Below the pieces are notes generated by a model, which was not told the DNA's origin, did not search any database, and saw only the letters and a program-made list of their open reading frames with translations. Made by a program: the position numbers and the translations under genes. This document shows positions 12,706 through 21,075 of a stretch of 36,879 nt of DNA, in pieces. Source of the DNA: a virus; IMG/VR virus record IMGVR_UViG_3300034019_000442, positions 1 to 36,879 of that record. One strand, 5' to 3'. Each line of letters opens with the position of its first letter. The first letter of the stretch is position 1.

Positions 12706-13491
12706 TCATGGCGTCACGTTCAAGGTGATTGTCGTGCGTTCGCTGCCCGTCATGCCAGCAGAGACGCGGTCCTTGGTGTCCGCGAGGTCGCGGAACGTCA
12801 CAGTCGCGCTTCCACCGCCACCAGCGACGATGTCAGACTTGCCAGCCGCGACCGATGTCAGCACGCGCATGATCTGTTCGGCAGAGTACCCCGACTCGAT
12901 GACGTACTGCCAGACCTTCTGCGCGAGGTTCTCCGGCGACAGCGTCGTGAACGGCGTGATGTCGCCAGCAAGACTTCCCGTGGCGCGAACCGTGGCCGAG
13001 CCGACGAACGTGACCGGCGAGGTGCCGAGCGCGTCGATGATCGCGCCGAGCGTGGTCGGTCCGACGGTGAACGTGATCGACGAGGCGCCAGTCAGGCCAA
13101 CGGCTGCCGCAAGCGTGCCCGACAGCGTCCAGGTCGCCGTGGCCGATCCGCTGGCCGAGACGATCAACTCCAGCTGCGACGGGCCGATTGTGAACGTGAT
13201 CGAGCTCGAGCCGACGACGTTGCGGCCTGCGGCGACGATCAGCGGCGAGACGGTGAGTTGCACCTGCGACGAGACGAACGCCGACAGCGCGCCCGGCGAC
13301 TGCGGAAGCAGCCACGCGGACGGATGCCGGTGGCCAGAAGGGATGCCGCCGAGGTTGTCGGCGAGTCCTTGGCCTGCGGTGATGTTGCGCAGTTCGGTGC
13401 GGCCCCAGAACGCCCGCTGCATGCCCAACGCGCCGCCGCGAAAGCGCAGCGGCAGCGAGGCGATCGTCGAGGTGTTCTGTTTCAGAGCCAC
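12706..13491 (-). CDS. Putative structural protein with internal repeat
   Basis: The 261-residue product (GTG at 13491, 3 bases after the preceding stop) has an internal duplication. VGSSSITFTIGPSQLELIVS and TGASSITFTVGPTTLGAIID head two units of about 45 residues, each followed by Gly/Ser/Thr-rich strands (SGSATATWTLSGTL; GTSPVTFVGSATVRATGSLA). The C-terminal part (AEQIMRVLTSVAAGKSDI, then VTFRDLADTKDRVSA) matches a module often found at the end of phage tail or baseplate proteins. It closes the fibre/decoration gene block. A tail-associated or decoration role is likely. Confidence 0.65.
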   Translation of the reverse strand: MALKQNTSTIASLPLRFRGGALGMQRAFWGRTELRNITAGQGLADNLGGIPSGHRHPSAWLLPQSPGALSAFVSSQVQLTVSPLIVAAGRNVVGSSSITFTIGPSQLELIVSASGSATATWTLSGTLAAAVGLTGASSITFTVGPTTLGAIIDALGTSPVTFVGSATVRATGSLAGDITPFTTLSPENLAQKVWQYVIESGYSAEQIMRVLTSVAAGKSDIVAGGGGSATVTFRDLADTKDRVSAGMTGSERTTITLNVTP

Positions 13492-13494
13492 GGA

Positions 13495-14361
13495 TCAGCC
13501 CCAGCCAAGTTCCAGATGGCCGTAGAAGTTGGTGCTCGCCGCCGTCGCCGTGCCCGCAAAGTACAGCCACACGAGACACGCGCCGTCGATCACGCGCGGC
13601 ATCGACGGGAGTTGGTTCACCAAGTCGCGCTCGACGGCCACCGCAGCCGTGGTGAGCGGGATCGTCAGCAGCGGACGAGCAAGGCAGAGCGCGCCAGTGC
13701 CTGTGTTGGCTGCCGAGAACGTCACCGTCGCCACCGTGCTGACGCCAGTGTCACCAGACGCCAGCGGGAGGAACGGCCCGTAGTTGTTCGCCGCCAGACC
13801 GCTGTGCGAGATGTGCGGCGTGATCGCGCTCGCCGTCATCGCGACCGTGACCGGTAGCGTGCGGCCCGCAGTCGGCACCGTGTTGCTGTAGCTGCAAGCG
13901 ATGTTCTGCGCGGTGCCGCCTGCCGTCGCCGTCTGCACCCAGTAGAGGCGGCATCCCACACCGTTGGTGTAGCGCAACGTCGGCGTGCCGGTCAGCGTCT
14001 GCGCGCTCGTGGTGTTGTTGTTGATGCCGGGCCAGTAGCCCTGGAGGTCCACCAGCATCAGTTGCGCCGGTACACCAGTCGCCACCGCCGTCACTGCGCC
14101 GACGTTGAGCACGTGCTTGGTGTCTGCCGAGACGTTGCCGCCGTGGTAGAGGCTGAAGCCGTTGGCCTCGCTGGTGCTCTGCCACGCGAGCGCGGTGCCG
14201 CTGAAGGCGTTGGCGACCGGCGTGCCAGCCAACGGCGAGAAGTCGTACCAGCGTCCAGCGGTGTACGCCGCAGCACCGGTGATCTTGTTCCAGTCGTTGC
14301 GGTGGAACTTGCCGTTGGCGGTGATTTCCGAGATCAGATCGTCGAGTGAAGAAAAGCCCAT
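13495..14361 (-). CDS. Structural protein, tandem paralogue B
   Basis: The 288-residue product is a paralogue of the preceding gene (14363-15229, also 288 residues). Shared landmarks in order are AGRWYD, a Gly/Pro-rich segment, a strand region ending in SYSNT.PTAGRT, PFLPLASGDTG, RPLLTIPL and a C-terminal LELGWG. No signal, transmembrane or enzyme motif is seen; it is rich in Ser, Thr, Ala and Gly, as expected for a beta-rich fibre or decoration protein. Its ATG begins 1 base after the paralogue's stop. The function is inferred only from composition and position among tail genes. Confidence 0.72.
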   Translation of the reverse strand: MGFSSLDDLISEITANGKFHRNDWNKITGAAAYTAGRWYDFSPLAGTPVANAFSGTALAWQSTSEANGFSLYHGGNVSADTKHVLNVGAVTAVATGVPAQLMLVDLQGYWPGINNNTTSAQTLTGTPTLRYTNGVGCRLYWVQTATAGGTAQNIACSYSNTVPTAGRTLPVTVAMTASAITPHISHSGLAANNYGPFLPLASGDTGVSTVATVTFSAANTGTGALCLARPLLTIPLTTAAVAVERDLVNQLPSMPRVIDGACLVWLYFAGTATAASTNFYGHLELGWG

Positions 14362-14362
14362 G

Positions 14363-15229
14363 TCAGCCCCAGATGAACTCCAGTTGTCCGTGGACGATCG
14401 ACTCGCCCGTATTGTTGCCCGCCAGTGCCAGCCACTGGACGAATGCGCCGTTTTCGATCTTTGGTAGCGGCATCGTCTCGCGCCCGAAGTTGCGTTCGAC
14501 GTTGGTAACGCCTTCCCAGATCGGAAGCGTGAACAGCGGCTTGCACAGCACGATGTTCACAAACCCGCCGATCGCCGCCGACAGCGTGACGCTCTCGATG
14601 CTGCGGATGCCTCGATCGCCAGATGCCAGCGGGATGAACGGCGACAAACCGTTGATGCTTGCGCTCGTGTTGGTGACGCTCACGCAAGTGCCGATCACGC
14701 CGCTGCCGTAGAGCGAGAACGTGCTTGTCCGACCGCTTGTGCCCGCGTGGTTCGTGTACGAGACCGTGCAGGTTGCGGTTGCAGCGAGCGTGCCAGGAAC
14801 CTGCACCACGACGAACGCCTGCACGCCCATCCCATCGGTGTAGCGCGTCAGGCTCGCAGGGTTCGTCGTGACCTGCGGGTCTACCGAGTCGCCGTCGATC
14901 AGCGGGTACAGGCCCAGGTAGTCCGCGAACAGGCAGGTCAGCGGTGCCTGGTTCGCCGCGCCGACGCGCATCTGCGCGGCGAGCACGTGCTTGCTCATGC
15001 CAGAGCCAGGAGTCGGCCCGGCGTAGATAGACAAGTTGCGCTGCCCGATCAGCGGCGTGAACTCCAGCACGTTGCCGATGTACGCATTGTAGCTCGGGTG
15101 CCCCGCGCCGATGCTGCGGTCGTACCATCGGCCCGCGCCCGTCGTGTTGAACGCAGGCTTGTAGATCTGCTGCGCGTGGTAGCGGCCCTGCTCGACCGCC
15201 GTAGCGATGTCTGTGACGCTACGGATCAC
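14363..15229 (-). CDS. Structural protein, tandem paralogue A
   Basis: The 288-residue product shares its whole layout with the next gene: AGRWYD near residue 33, SYTNHAGTSGRTSTFSLYGS, PFIPLASGDRGIRSIESVTL, KPLFTLPIWEG and the C-terminal LEFIWG. The GTG start (15229-15227) overlaps the end of a 40-residue zinc-knuckle gene and is preceded by GGAGGAG, one of the strongest ribosome-binding sites in the window, suggesting high expression as for a virion component. It is beta-rich, with no enzymatic motif. A tail or capsid surface protein is likely. Confidence 0.75.
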   Translation of the reverse strand: MIRSVTDIATAVEQGRYHAQQIYKPAFNTTGAGRWYDRSIGAGHPSYNAYIGNVLEFTPLIGQRNLSIYAGPTPGSGMSKHVLAAQMRVGAANQAPLTCLFADYLGLYPLIDGDSVDPQVTTNPASLTRYTDGMGVQAFVVVQVPGTLAATATCTVSYTNHAGTSGRTSTFSLYGSGVIGTCVSVTNTSASINGLSPFIPLASGDRGIRSIESVTLSAAIGGFVNIVLCKPLFTLPIWEGVTNVERNFGRETMPLPKIENGAFVQWLALAGNNTGESIVHGQLEFIWG

Positions 15230-15341
15230 GAGGCTCCTCCATCAGTAGAACCTGCCCAGACTCGTGCGTGCTGCACGGCCCGACCTGCCCGGTGGCTTCG
15301 TCGTAGGAAAGTAGCTCGTGACAGTGCGCGCAGACGTACAT
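15219..15341 (-). CDS. 40-residue zinc-knuckle micro-protein
   Basis: The ATG at 15341-15339 begins 1 base after the stop of the upstream structural gene and the frame ends at TAG 15221-15219, overlapping the next gene by 11 bases. The peptide has CAHCH near the start and CSTH about 15 residues later (YVCAHCHELLSYDEATGQVG), a compact Cys/His set able to bind one zinc ion. Its last codons contain the GGAGGAG ribosome-binding site of the next gene. Exact filling of the gap between two structural genes supports a real gene. The function is unknown. Confidence 0.62.
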   Translation of the reverse strand: MYVCAHCHELLSYDEATGQVGPCSTHESGQVLLMEEPRDP

Positions 15342-15342
15342 G

Positions 15343-15789
15343 TCAGTCCAGGGTGATGACCAGCGCGCCCGCCGCGAACTGCGGCTGCACGCCGCTGACG
15401 ATGGTGAGCGGCGAAGCCAGCGCGCCGAAGGCGATCATGGTGTTGACGCCGAGAGTCACGCCGTCATCGACGCCCACGCTGAAGTGCGTCACCGTCGCTG
15501 TGCCGCCAGTCGAAGTCGGGAACTGCACTGCGGCGGCGTTCGTCACTTGGTTCGCCGCCACCGTCCAGCTTGCGTTGCGAGAAACGGAGACGCGAGCGTA
15601 GCCGGTGTACGCGGCTTCGCTCGTGGTCTGGTCACCCGCCTCGCCAGGGCTGGCAGTGTGCAGCGCGACCCACAGGGCGCCATTGGTCGTAGACTTGTCC
15701 AGCCCCGTGACGTCTCCGATGTTGATGATGGCAAGGTTTTGGAACAGGTGCGCCAGCACCGCGTTCTCGTAGTAGTCCGAGAAGCTCAT
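15343..15789 (-). CDS. Structural protein, tandem paralogue D (148 aa)
   Basis: The product parallels the preceding gene along its whole length. LWVALHTASPGEAGDQTTSE, AYTGYARVSVSR, a Ser/Thr-rich middle and TVTHFSVG correspond to FYISLHTADPGEAGSQTTNE, SYTGYARVAVNR and TVTHFGIG, and both end QPQFAAGALVITLD or QPQFAAAQLTVTVD. The LHTA.PGEAG..T.EA.YTGYAR pattern recurs in small phage tail-fibre-type proteins. The ATG (15789-15787) shares one base with the upstream stop. It is probably a beta-sandwich virion protein. Confidence 0.78.
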   Translation of the reverse strand: MSFSDYYENAVLAHLFQNLAIINIGDVTGLDKSTTNGALWVALHTASPGEAGDQTTSEAAYTGYARVSVSRNASWTVAANQVTNAAAVQFPTSTGGTATVTHFSVGVDDGVTLGVNTMIAFGALASPLTIVSGVQPQFAAGALVITLD

Positions 15790-16229
15790 CAGTCCACCGT
15801 CACGGTGAGCTGGGCAGCGGCGAACTGCGGCTGGATACCGGCACTGATCGACAGCGACGCGGTGAGCGCGCCCTTGAAGACGAGGTTGCCCGCGCCCGTC
15901 GAGTCCGTGCCGATGCCGAAGTGCGTGACCGTCGAGCTGCCCGCCGTGCATTGCGCGAACTGCACCAGCGCGGTGTTGCTGACCGTGCTCGTCGAGCGAG
16001 TCCAACCGCCCGCCGTGCGGTTGACGGCGACGCGCGCGTAACCGGTGTACGACGCTTCGTTGGTGGTCTGGCTTCCTGCCTCGCCTGGGTCTGCGGTGTG
16101 CAGCGAGATGTAGAACGACCCAGCCGCCGCCGAGTTCTGGAGGCCACTGGCGTCGCCGATGTTCGCCCAGTCGGTGTTCAGGAAGACGAGGTCGAGAAGA
16201 GCGGCTTCGGCCGCGTTGGTCATGCTCAT
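15789..16229 (-). CDS. Structural protein, tandem paralogue C (146 aa)
   Basis: This is the first of the second tandem pair in the fibre block. The ATG at 16229-16227 (MSMTNAAEAALLDLVFLNTD) is chosen because it lies 4 bases after the preceding stop; longer frames upstream shadow that gene. The core is YISLHTADPGEAGSQTTNEA, YTGYARVAVNR and STVTHFGIGTDS. Many siphoviruses encode one such protein near the tail fibres; two adjacent divergent copies suggest duplication followed by specialisation, or assembly as a hetero-oligomer. Confidence 0.78.
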   Translation of the reverse strand: MSMTNAAEAALLDLVFLNTDWANIGDASGLQNSAAAGSFYISLHTADPGEAGSQTTNEASYTGYARVAVNRTAGGWTRSTSTVSNTALVQFAQCTAGSSTVTHFGIGTDSTGAGNLVFKGALTASLSISAGIQPQFAAAQLTVTVD

Positions 16230-16233
16230 GTTG

Positions 16234-17079
16234 TCACCATCCGCTCGGGAAGTACGTGTTGCCGCCACCGCCGCCACCGCCGCCGCCGCCCGTGGCCGAC
16301 AACGTCGTGCCAGACAGCGACAAGCCACTGCCGACGGTGATCTCCTGCGCCGCGCCTGCGCTGGCCGTACCACGACCCAGCAGGCGGCCAGCCGTGTAGT
16401 TCGGCACGTCGTTGGTTCGGCCTGCGCCCAGCACCAGGATCTCGCCGTTGCTGCCGTTGACTCGAAGCACGCGGCCGATGTTCTGGACCAGCTCAGTCGG
16501 TGCCGTCGGCCGTGTCCCGGTCAGGCCACCACCGGAAGCCACGAACACCGTTTGGTTGATCGAGTAGCCGGTCGTGTTCAGACCACTCAGCACGCCGACA
16601 GCGACAACGCGGCCGAACTGGTTGGCGACCAACGTTTGCTCGAGCAGGCCGATGGACGGCATCTTGGCGGCGTTGGCGGCATCCGATGCGGCAACCTCCA
16701 CCGTCGTGGTCGCGCCGACGCTGCCAGTGACGTAGACCGGCGTGCCCTTCGTGAGGGTGCCGCCGCTCGTGTTCTTGCAGACGAGGTGAACGTCCACCTC
16801 CGCGAAGAATCGCATGCCGCCGTCGGTGTCGCGCGTGACCTGCACTTCGGCCAGGCCGTTGCTTTGGCTGTCGACGCCGCCGACGACGTTCAGGAAGTCC
16901 TTCTGCAGTACGACCTTCTCCAGGTCCTCCTCGAGCAACGTCGCTCGCTGCGCGACGAAGCGCCGATGGCCGTCGCGCACTTCCTGCGCGCGCCGCCGGC
17001 GGAACGCATCGACGGTGTCCTCGTGCCGCACCCGCAGTGCGACAATCGCGGCAACCGTGCGTGCGCTCAGGCTCGTCAT
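16234..17079 (-). CDS. Putative tail fibre or tail structural protein
   Basis: The 281-residue product has a charged helical N-terminus (about 1-65, VRHEDTVDAFRRRRAQEVRD), then beta-rich sequence with KNTSGGTLTKGTPVYVTG, a segment that recurs in phage tail and decoration proteins. It ends with a run of nine glycines before NTYFPSGW. The N-terminal helix may form a trimeric coiled coil that anchors a fibre. The ATG (17079-17077) shares one base with the preceding stop. The assignment as a fibre is based on composition, motif and position. Confidence 0.68.
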   Translation of the reverse strand: MTSLSARTVAAIVALRVRHEDTVDAFRRRRAQEVRDGHRRFVAQRATLLEEDLEKVVLQKDFLNVVGGVDSQSNGLAEVQVTRDTDGGMRFFAEVDVHLVCKNTSGGTLTKGTPVYVTGSVGATTTVEVAASDAANAAKMPSIGLLEQTLVANQFGRVVAVGVLSGLNTTGYSINQTVFVASGGGLTGTRPTAPTELVQNIGRVLRVNGSNGEILVLGAGRTNDVPNYTAGRLLGRGTASAGAAQEITVGSGLSLSGTTLSATGGGGGGGGGGNTYFPSGW

Positions 17080-17585
17080 CAGGCTTCCTGGAACGTCACC
17101 GTCGCGTGCCAGTTGCTCGTGCCCGTCGGGGCCGTCGGCACGCGCATGACGAACGCCTCGGCGCTGCCGGCGGCGAACACCAGCTGCTCATCGACCGACG
17201 GCAGCCAGACGAAGCCGTTGATGTTGTTGAAGGCCTCGTCGATGACCGGCGTGAAGCCGCCAGCGCCTTCGGTCGTGCTCGCCGTGCCAGCCGTGCCAGC
17301 CGCCGCCGACGTGCCGCCGGTGATGGCCGAGGCCGCGTCGCTCTCGCTGTGCTTGGCCAGCAGCGGCTGCGTCGAGCCGCCGACGTTGACCGCGGTGAGG
17401 CCGGTCGCGTAGGCGCTCGCCTTGCGGCCGAGCTGCACGCGCACCTGTTCGCTCGTCGTCGTGCCGCGCTGCGTGAGCGTCGCGCGCACGACCGACATGG
17501 CCTGCGAGGTGTTGGGGCGGATGCAGATGAGCGTCGTCGCGGCCGAGATGGTCACGGCTCCGGTGCTGATGGTGTAGGTGCGCAT
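17079..17585 (-). CDS. Putative structural protein (168 aa)
   Basis: The ATG (17585-17583) overlaps the stop of the tail-tip gene by one base. The product begins with strands (MRTYTISTGAVTISAATTLI), includes a Gly/Ala/Thr-rich flexible linker (ITGGTSAAAGTAGTASTTEG) and ends in a domain with GFVWLPSVDEQLVFAAGSAE and HATVTFQE. It resembles small virion proteins with a beta-sandwich and a disordered loop. It has no known catalytic motif. Its position directly after the tail-tip gene supports a tail or capsid-surface component. Confidence 0.68.
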   Translation of the reverse strand: MRTYTISTGAVTISAATTLICIRPNTSQAMSVVRATLTQRGTTTSEQVRVQLGRKASAYATGLTAVNVGGSTQPLLAKHSESDAASAITGGTSAAAGTAGTASTTEGAGGFTPVIDEAFNNINGFVWLPSVDEQLVFAAGSAEAFVMRVPTAPTGTSNWHATVTFQEA

Positions 17586-20500
17586 TAGTAGAGGCCTTTG
17601 CGAGATGGGCTGAGACCGAACTGTCCGACCTGCTGCACGTCCACCCAGAACGTGGCCGAGGTACTGGGCGTGTAGCCGTCAGCAGACTGCTGCGCCGAGG
17701 TGTAATCAATCCAGCGGTCGCGCAGCGAGTTGCTGCCGGTGAGCGACGCCGTGATGGTGCGGACGCGCCGAACCTGCGTGCCCGTCGGGTCGTAGATCGT
17801 GAAGCGGTAGCTCTCGACCTCCTCGTCCATCGGGTGCGGCGGCTGCGCGTTGTACGGCAGCACCTGCCGGCACCACTGGTACTGCACCGTGAACCGGGCC
17901 GTGAGGCTGGTGCCGTCGATCGTCTTGATGACCTGCCGCACCGGCAGCGGCGAGGCGTTGCGGCGCTCGTTGACCACGCTGATGGGTTCCACGTCGTCGA
18001 GCGTCAGGCCAGCCGGGACGATCTTGTACGCCAGGGCCGTCGGCGTGATCTCGCCGATGAACTCCCGCCAGAACGGCGAGCCGTCGAGCAGGACCATCCT
18101 GGCGCCCGCCGGCCAGGTCTGCGGCGTCGTCCCGCGCAGGCCTCGGTAGTAGTCCTGGATCGTGAAGCGACCGCCGCCCAGTGCCGTCACGGTGCGGAAG
18201 CTGACGATCTCGGTGGGCTGGCCCGGTGCGACGATCGCCGCCCAGTTGCTGCCGCGCTCCGTGCGGGCCTGCGTCGTGCTCAGTACCCGGCTCGCCGCGC
18301 TGTCGCTGAACTGCCAGACGATGGCCTGGAGGTCGGTCGGATTCACCGGCGAGAACAGCGGGTTCGGGTCGATGATCGCTTCCGCCGACGGCCAGAAGTC
18401 GAGCTGCGCCTCGCTGGTGCCGACCACGCTGCGCTTGTCCGTGGTGCCGACGAGGTCGAAGTTGGTGCCGTCCGTGCTCTCGTAGACCGCCGCGCCGGCC
18501 CATTGGCCGCCGGTGTGGTCGATGGCGATGTGCAGGCCGGGGATGTAGGCCGTGCTGTCCGTGACCGCCGGCGCGTCCACGATCGTGGTCTCGATGCCCG
18601 AGCTGCCGCCCGGCAGCCCTGGGACGAAGCTCGACGCCGACTGCGCCGGCGAGCCGGCCACGGTCAGGTCGAGGTCCTCGGCCAGCGCGGTGATGCTCAC
18701 GCGGAAGTCGTTGCCAACGTCGCGCTGAATGATGCGCGCGACGTGCGGCCGCCCCTCGTCGTCGGTCCAGGTCACGAGATCGCTTTCTAGCAGGTGCAGG
18801 TACGCCGCCGGCAACACGAAGCGGTACGTCCGGCGGTTGACCCACGCTCTCCGCAGCATCGTCGCCGCGAGGTTGGTCGCCTCGCGCCGCGTCATCACGA
18901 GCTGCCGCAGGTCCACGTCCTGCTCATTCTGCTCGTCGGTGCTCTCCGGAGAGCGCAAGCCGAACGACTGCATGCCGGCGAGCAGCAGGTTGTCCGCGTC
19001 CTGGTGCCGCACGTTGACCTGCTTGGGCAGGTCGCCCTCGCCCTTGTCCTCGATCGTCCACTTGTCGTCGGCGGCCTTGTCGCCGTCCAGGCGCGTGCCG
19101 AAGTGCGAGATGACCGCGCCGTTGTCGACGGCGACGCTGTCGGCGTTGCGGAACTCGGAGAACGCCAGCACGCCGTCGCGGTCCTGCACCGTGATCTGGC
19201 CGGCGATCAGCAGCGGCTGCAGCGCCTGCACACACGGCACCGCGCCGCGCAGGAAGTAGCCCTGGAAGGGCCGGCTGGTGACGCCGTTCACGTCGATCGC
19301 CGGCGACAGCAGGTTGCCGCGCTCCCGCAGCAGCGTCTCGATCGCCTGCGGCCAATCCATCTGATTGTCGACTTCGAGGATGGCCTCGCACGAGTACGGC
19401 AGCTGATCGCCGAACAGCGTGGAGACGAACCTGTCGAGCACTTGGTACGCCAGGCCGCGATAGGCGGGCACGTTGGCCGTGCCAAGCGCGGCGTCGAGGA
19501 TTGGGTCTGTGAGCTGCGAGTCGCTGCCGGTGTAGTAGTAGGCGTCTGGGTTCCAGGTGGCGGCGAAGACGCCGAAGTAGAAGCTTGAACCGGAGCCGTA
19601 GATTTCCAGCGGAGCTGTGAACGTAATGGTGCCAGGATTGGCTCCCGAGGTTCCCGTTCCAGGCCCATTGAAAGCATTAATGACTCCGTTAAACAAGAAC
19701 CCAGGCACTGGGTTGTTTAGCGTCAGTTGCCGTGTTTCGGTGCTTCTGTAGGTCAGAGGCGTCGATGGGTTCGGATACCAGATGCCTCCTGCATTGGGAC
19801 TATTGTCGCTGCGAAATACTACAGGCTCATTCGCAATAAAGATAAAGTTGCCTTCTAGATGGCTTGCACGCTTTGCAAAGCTAGTGGCACCAACGCTTAC
19901 AAAGTTGTCGGAATAGAGACGATCATCGATGCGCTCAATAGATGCAGGCTGGAACGGCGTGCCTGCAGATGCTTGCACAGAAGCCAACGGCGTCGTTGCA
20001 CCGAATCGCCGCGACAGAACCATGTTGCTAGGAGTCGTGGCGCTATGGTCAAAGATCGCCGTTACCTGGAACGGTTTCAGAAGAACTAGCGTGCCGGCAG
20101 TTTGCACCCAGTCTCGCAACTGCACGAAGTCATTGAGCTTGAACTTCTCCGTGAAGGCCGGCTGCAGCGTGTCGGCCATGGTTACGCGAATCTGATTTCC
20201 GTCTAGCAGTTCCAGCGTCATCAGATGCGTTCGGATCTGCAGCTGGTTTCGCGTGCGGAACAGCATCAGCCGTCCGTTGCCGTACAGCGTGACGAGGCGC
20301 TGCGTCGGGCGGTCGTTGAGCGCCAAAGCGGCGTCAAAGATCACTCGGCGCAAGCTGGTCTGCGTGCCGGCCTTGCTGCTGCCGCTGGTCTCCTCGCGCG
20401 TCTTGCTGTCCTGGAACATGATGTGCGTCGGGACGCGAATGCGCGTGCCGATCGCCCAGACCCGTGGCGCTCCTACGTCGTTGGAGCCGATCGGCGCGTC

Positions 20501-20665
20501 GAGCAGACGCTCCGGTTCGCTCCTGTCGCCGGGCTTCTTCTTGAGCGCCGGCATGATGTAGTAGTAGTCCACCAGCGCCGCGCCAATGCCGACGGCCCAG
20601 CCGACCACAGGCACAGCCGCGAACACGCCGGCGGCTGCTGCTCCTTGTGCTGCTGCGGAAGCCAC
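17585..20665 (-). CDS. Tail-tip / host-specificity protein
   Basis: This 1026-residue protein is the largest in the window and ends the tail-tip cassette. The N-terminus is hydrophobic (FAAVPVVGWAVGIGAALVDY), as in many tail-tip (gpJ-like) proteins. The middle has the phage-tail module: KQVNVRHQDADNLL, then RREATNLAATMLRRAWVNRR and LLESDLVTWTDDEGR (about residues 560-680). The remaining C-terminal part looks like beta-rich host-binding domains (GRFTIQDYYRGLRGTTPQTW). The GTG start overlaps the NlpC/P60 stop by one base. Residues about 180-355 are encoded by markedly less GC-rich DNA (see 19600-20130), suggesting domain exchange. It should complete the tail tip and contact the receptor. Confidence 0.82.
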   Translation of the reverse strand: MASAAAQGAAAAGVFAAVPVVGWAVGIGAALVDYYYIMPALKKKPGDRSEPERLLDAPIGSNDVGAPRVWAIGTRIRVPTHIMFQDSKTREETSGSSKAGTQTSLRRVIFDAALALNDRPTQRLVTLYGNGRLMLFRTRNQLQIRTHLMTLELLDGNQIRVTMADTLQPAFTEKFKLNDFVQLRDWVQTAGTLVLLKPFQVTAIFDHSATTPSNMVLSRRFGATTPLASVQASAGTPFQPASIERIDDRLYSDNFVSVGATSFAKRASHLEGNFIFIANEPVVFRSDNSPNAGGIWYPNPSTPLTYRSTETRQLTLNNPVPGFLFNGVINAFNGPGTGTSGANPGTITFTAPLEIYGSGSSFYFGVFAATWNPDAYYYTGSDSQLTDPILDAALGTANVPAYRGLAYQVLDRFVSTLFGDQLPYSCEAILEVDNQMDWPQAIETLLRERGNLLSPAIDVNGVTSRPFQGYFLRGAVPCVQALQPLLIAGQITVQDRDGVLAFSEFRNADSVAVDNGAVISHFGTRLDGDKAADDKWTIEDKGEGDLPKQVNVRHQDADNLLLAGMQSFGLRSPESTDEQNEQDVDLRQLVMTRREATNLAATMLRRAWVNRRTYRFVLPAAYLHLLESDLVTWTDDEGRPHVARIIQRDVGNDFRVSITALAEDLDLTVAGSPAQSASSFVPGLPGGSSGIETTIVDAPAVTDSTAYIPGLHIAIDHTGGQWAGAAVYESTDGTNFDLVGTTDKRSVVGTSEAQLDFWPSAEAIIDPNPLFSPVNPTDLQAIVWQFSDSAASRVLSTTQARTERGSNWAAIVAPGQPTEIVSFRTVTALGGGRFTIQDYYRGLRGTTPQTWPAGARMVLLDGSPFWREFIGEITPTALAYKIVPAGLTLDDVEPISVVNERRNASPLPVRQVIKTIDGTSLTARFTVQYQWCRQVLPYNAQPPHPMDEEVESYRFTIYDPTGTQVRRVRTITASLTGSNSLRDRWIDYTSAQQSADGYTPSTSATFWVDVQQVGQFGLSPSRKGLY
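19600..20130. other. Low-GC insert inside the tail-tip gene
   Basis: This stretch reads visibly richer in A and T than its flanks (for example gcattaatgactccgttaaa near 19673 and tcgcaataaagataaagttg near 19831), near half GC by eye, whereas neighbours are roughly two-thirds. It encodes about 175 residues of a beta-rich segment in frame. The sharp change within one gene suggests acquisition from a phage of different base composition. Confidence 0.65.
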
Positions 20666-21075
20666 TACGCCACCCCCCGGATGCGCCAGAACGCCGCCGG
20701 CTCGTAGGCCAGCCTCGTGCGCTCCACCACCTTGGCCTTCGCCCAGGCGTGGACGACCCAGACCAGGCCGTCGGCGTCGAGCTGCACAGGCACCACGACG
20801 TGCCGCGCGTGCCGGCCGATCATCACCTGCATCATGTGGGCGTCCTCCATGCGCTCGCAGCGGTCAGCATAGCCGGCGAGGCCGCTCGCCAGCTCGTCGC
20901 CAGTCGGGTGGCTGCCGTAGACCTGCGTGGCCGGCAGCACGAGGCCGCAGGCCGTCGCCGCCGCCCAGGGCACGCCCACGCAGTCGAGCGCGCCGCCGAT
21001 CGTGCGGCCTCGGTGGCCGACCGGCGTGCCGATGCAGCTCGCCACTGCATCCAGGTACTGCTGTCGTGCGATCAC
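20665..21075 (-). CDS. NlpC/P60 tail-associated peptidase
   Basis: The 136-residue product is a papain-like peptidase that should cut peptide stems of the cell wall during DNA entry. The catalytic Cys is C32 in GGALDCVGVPWAAA, and the likely catalytic and supporting His residues are H92 (GRHARHVVVP) and H109 (VWVVHAWAKAKVV). The GTG start overlaps the upstream stop as GTGA. The order DUF2460, DUF2163, NlpC/P60, tail tip matches the gene-transfer-agent type of tail-tip cassette, apart from an inserted glycine-rich gene. It is not a signal-bearing endolysin. Confidence 0.85.
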   Translation of the reverse strand: MIARQQYLDAVASCIGTPVGHRGRTIGGALDCVGVPWAAATACGLVLPATQVYGSHPTGDELASGLAGYADRCERMEDAHMMQVMIGRHARHVVVPVQLDADGLVWVVHAWAKAKVVERTRLAYEPAAFWRIRGVA

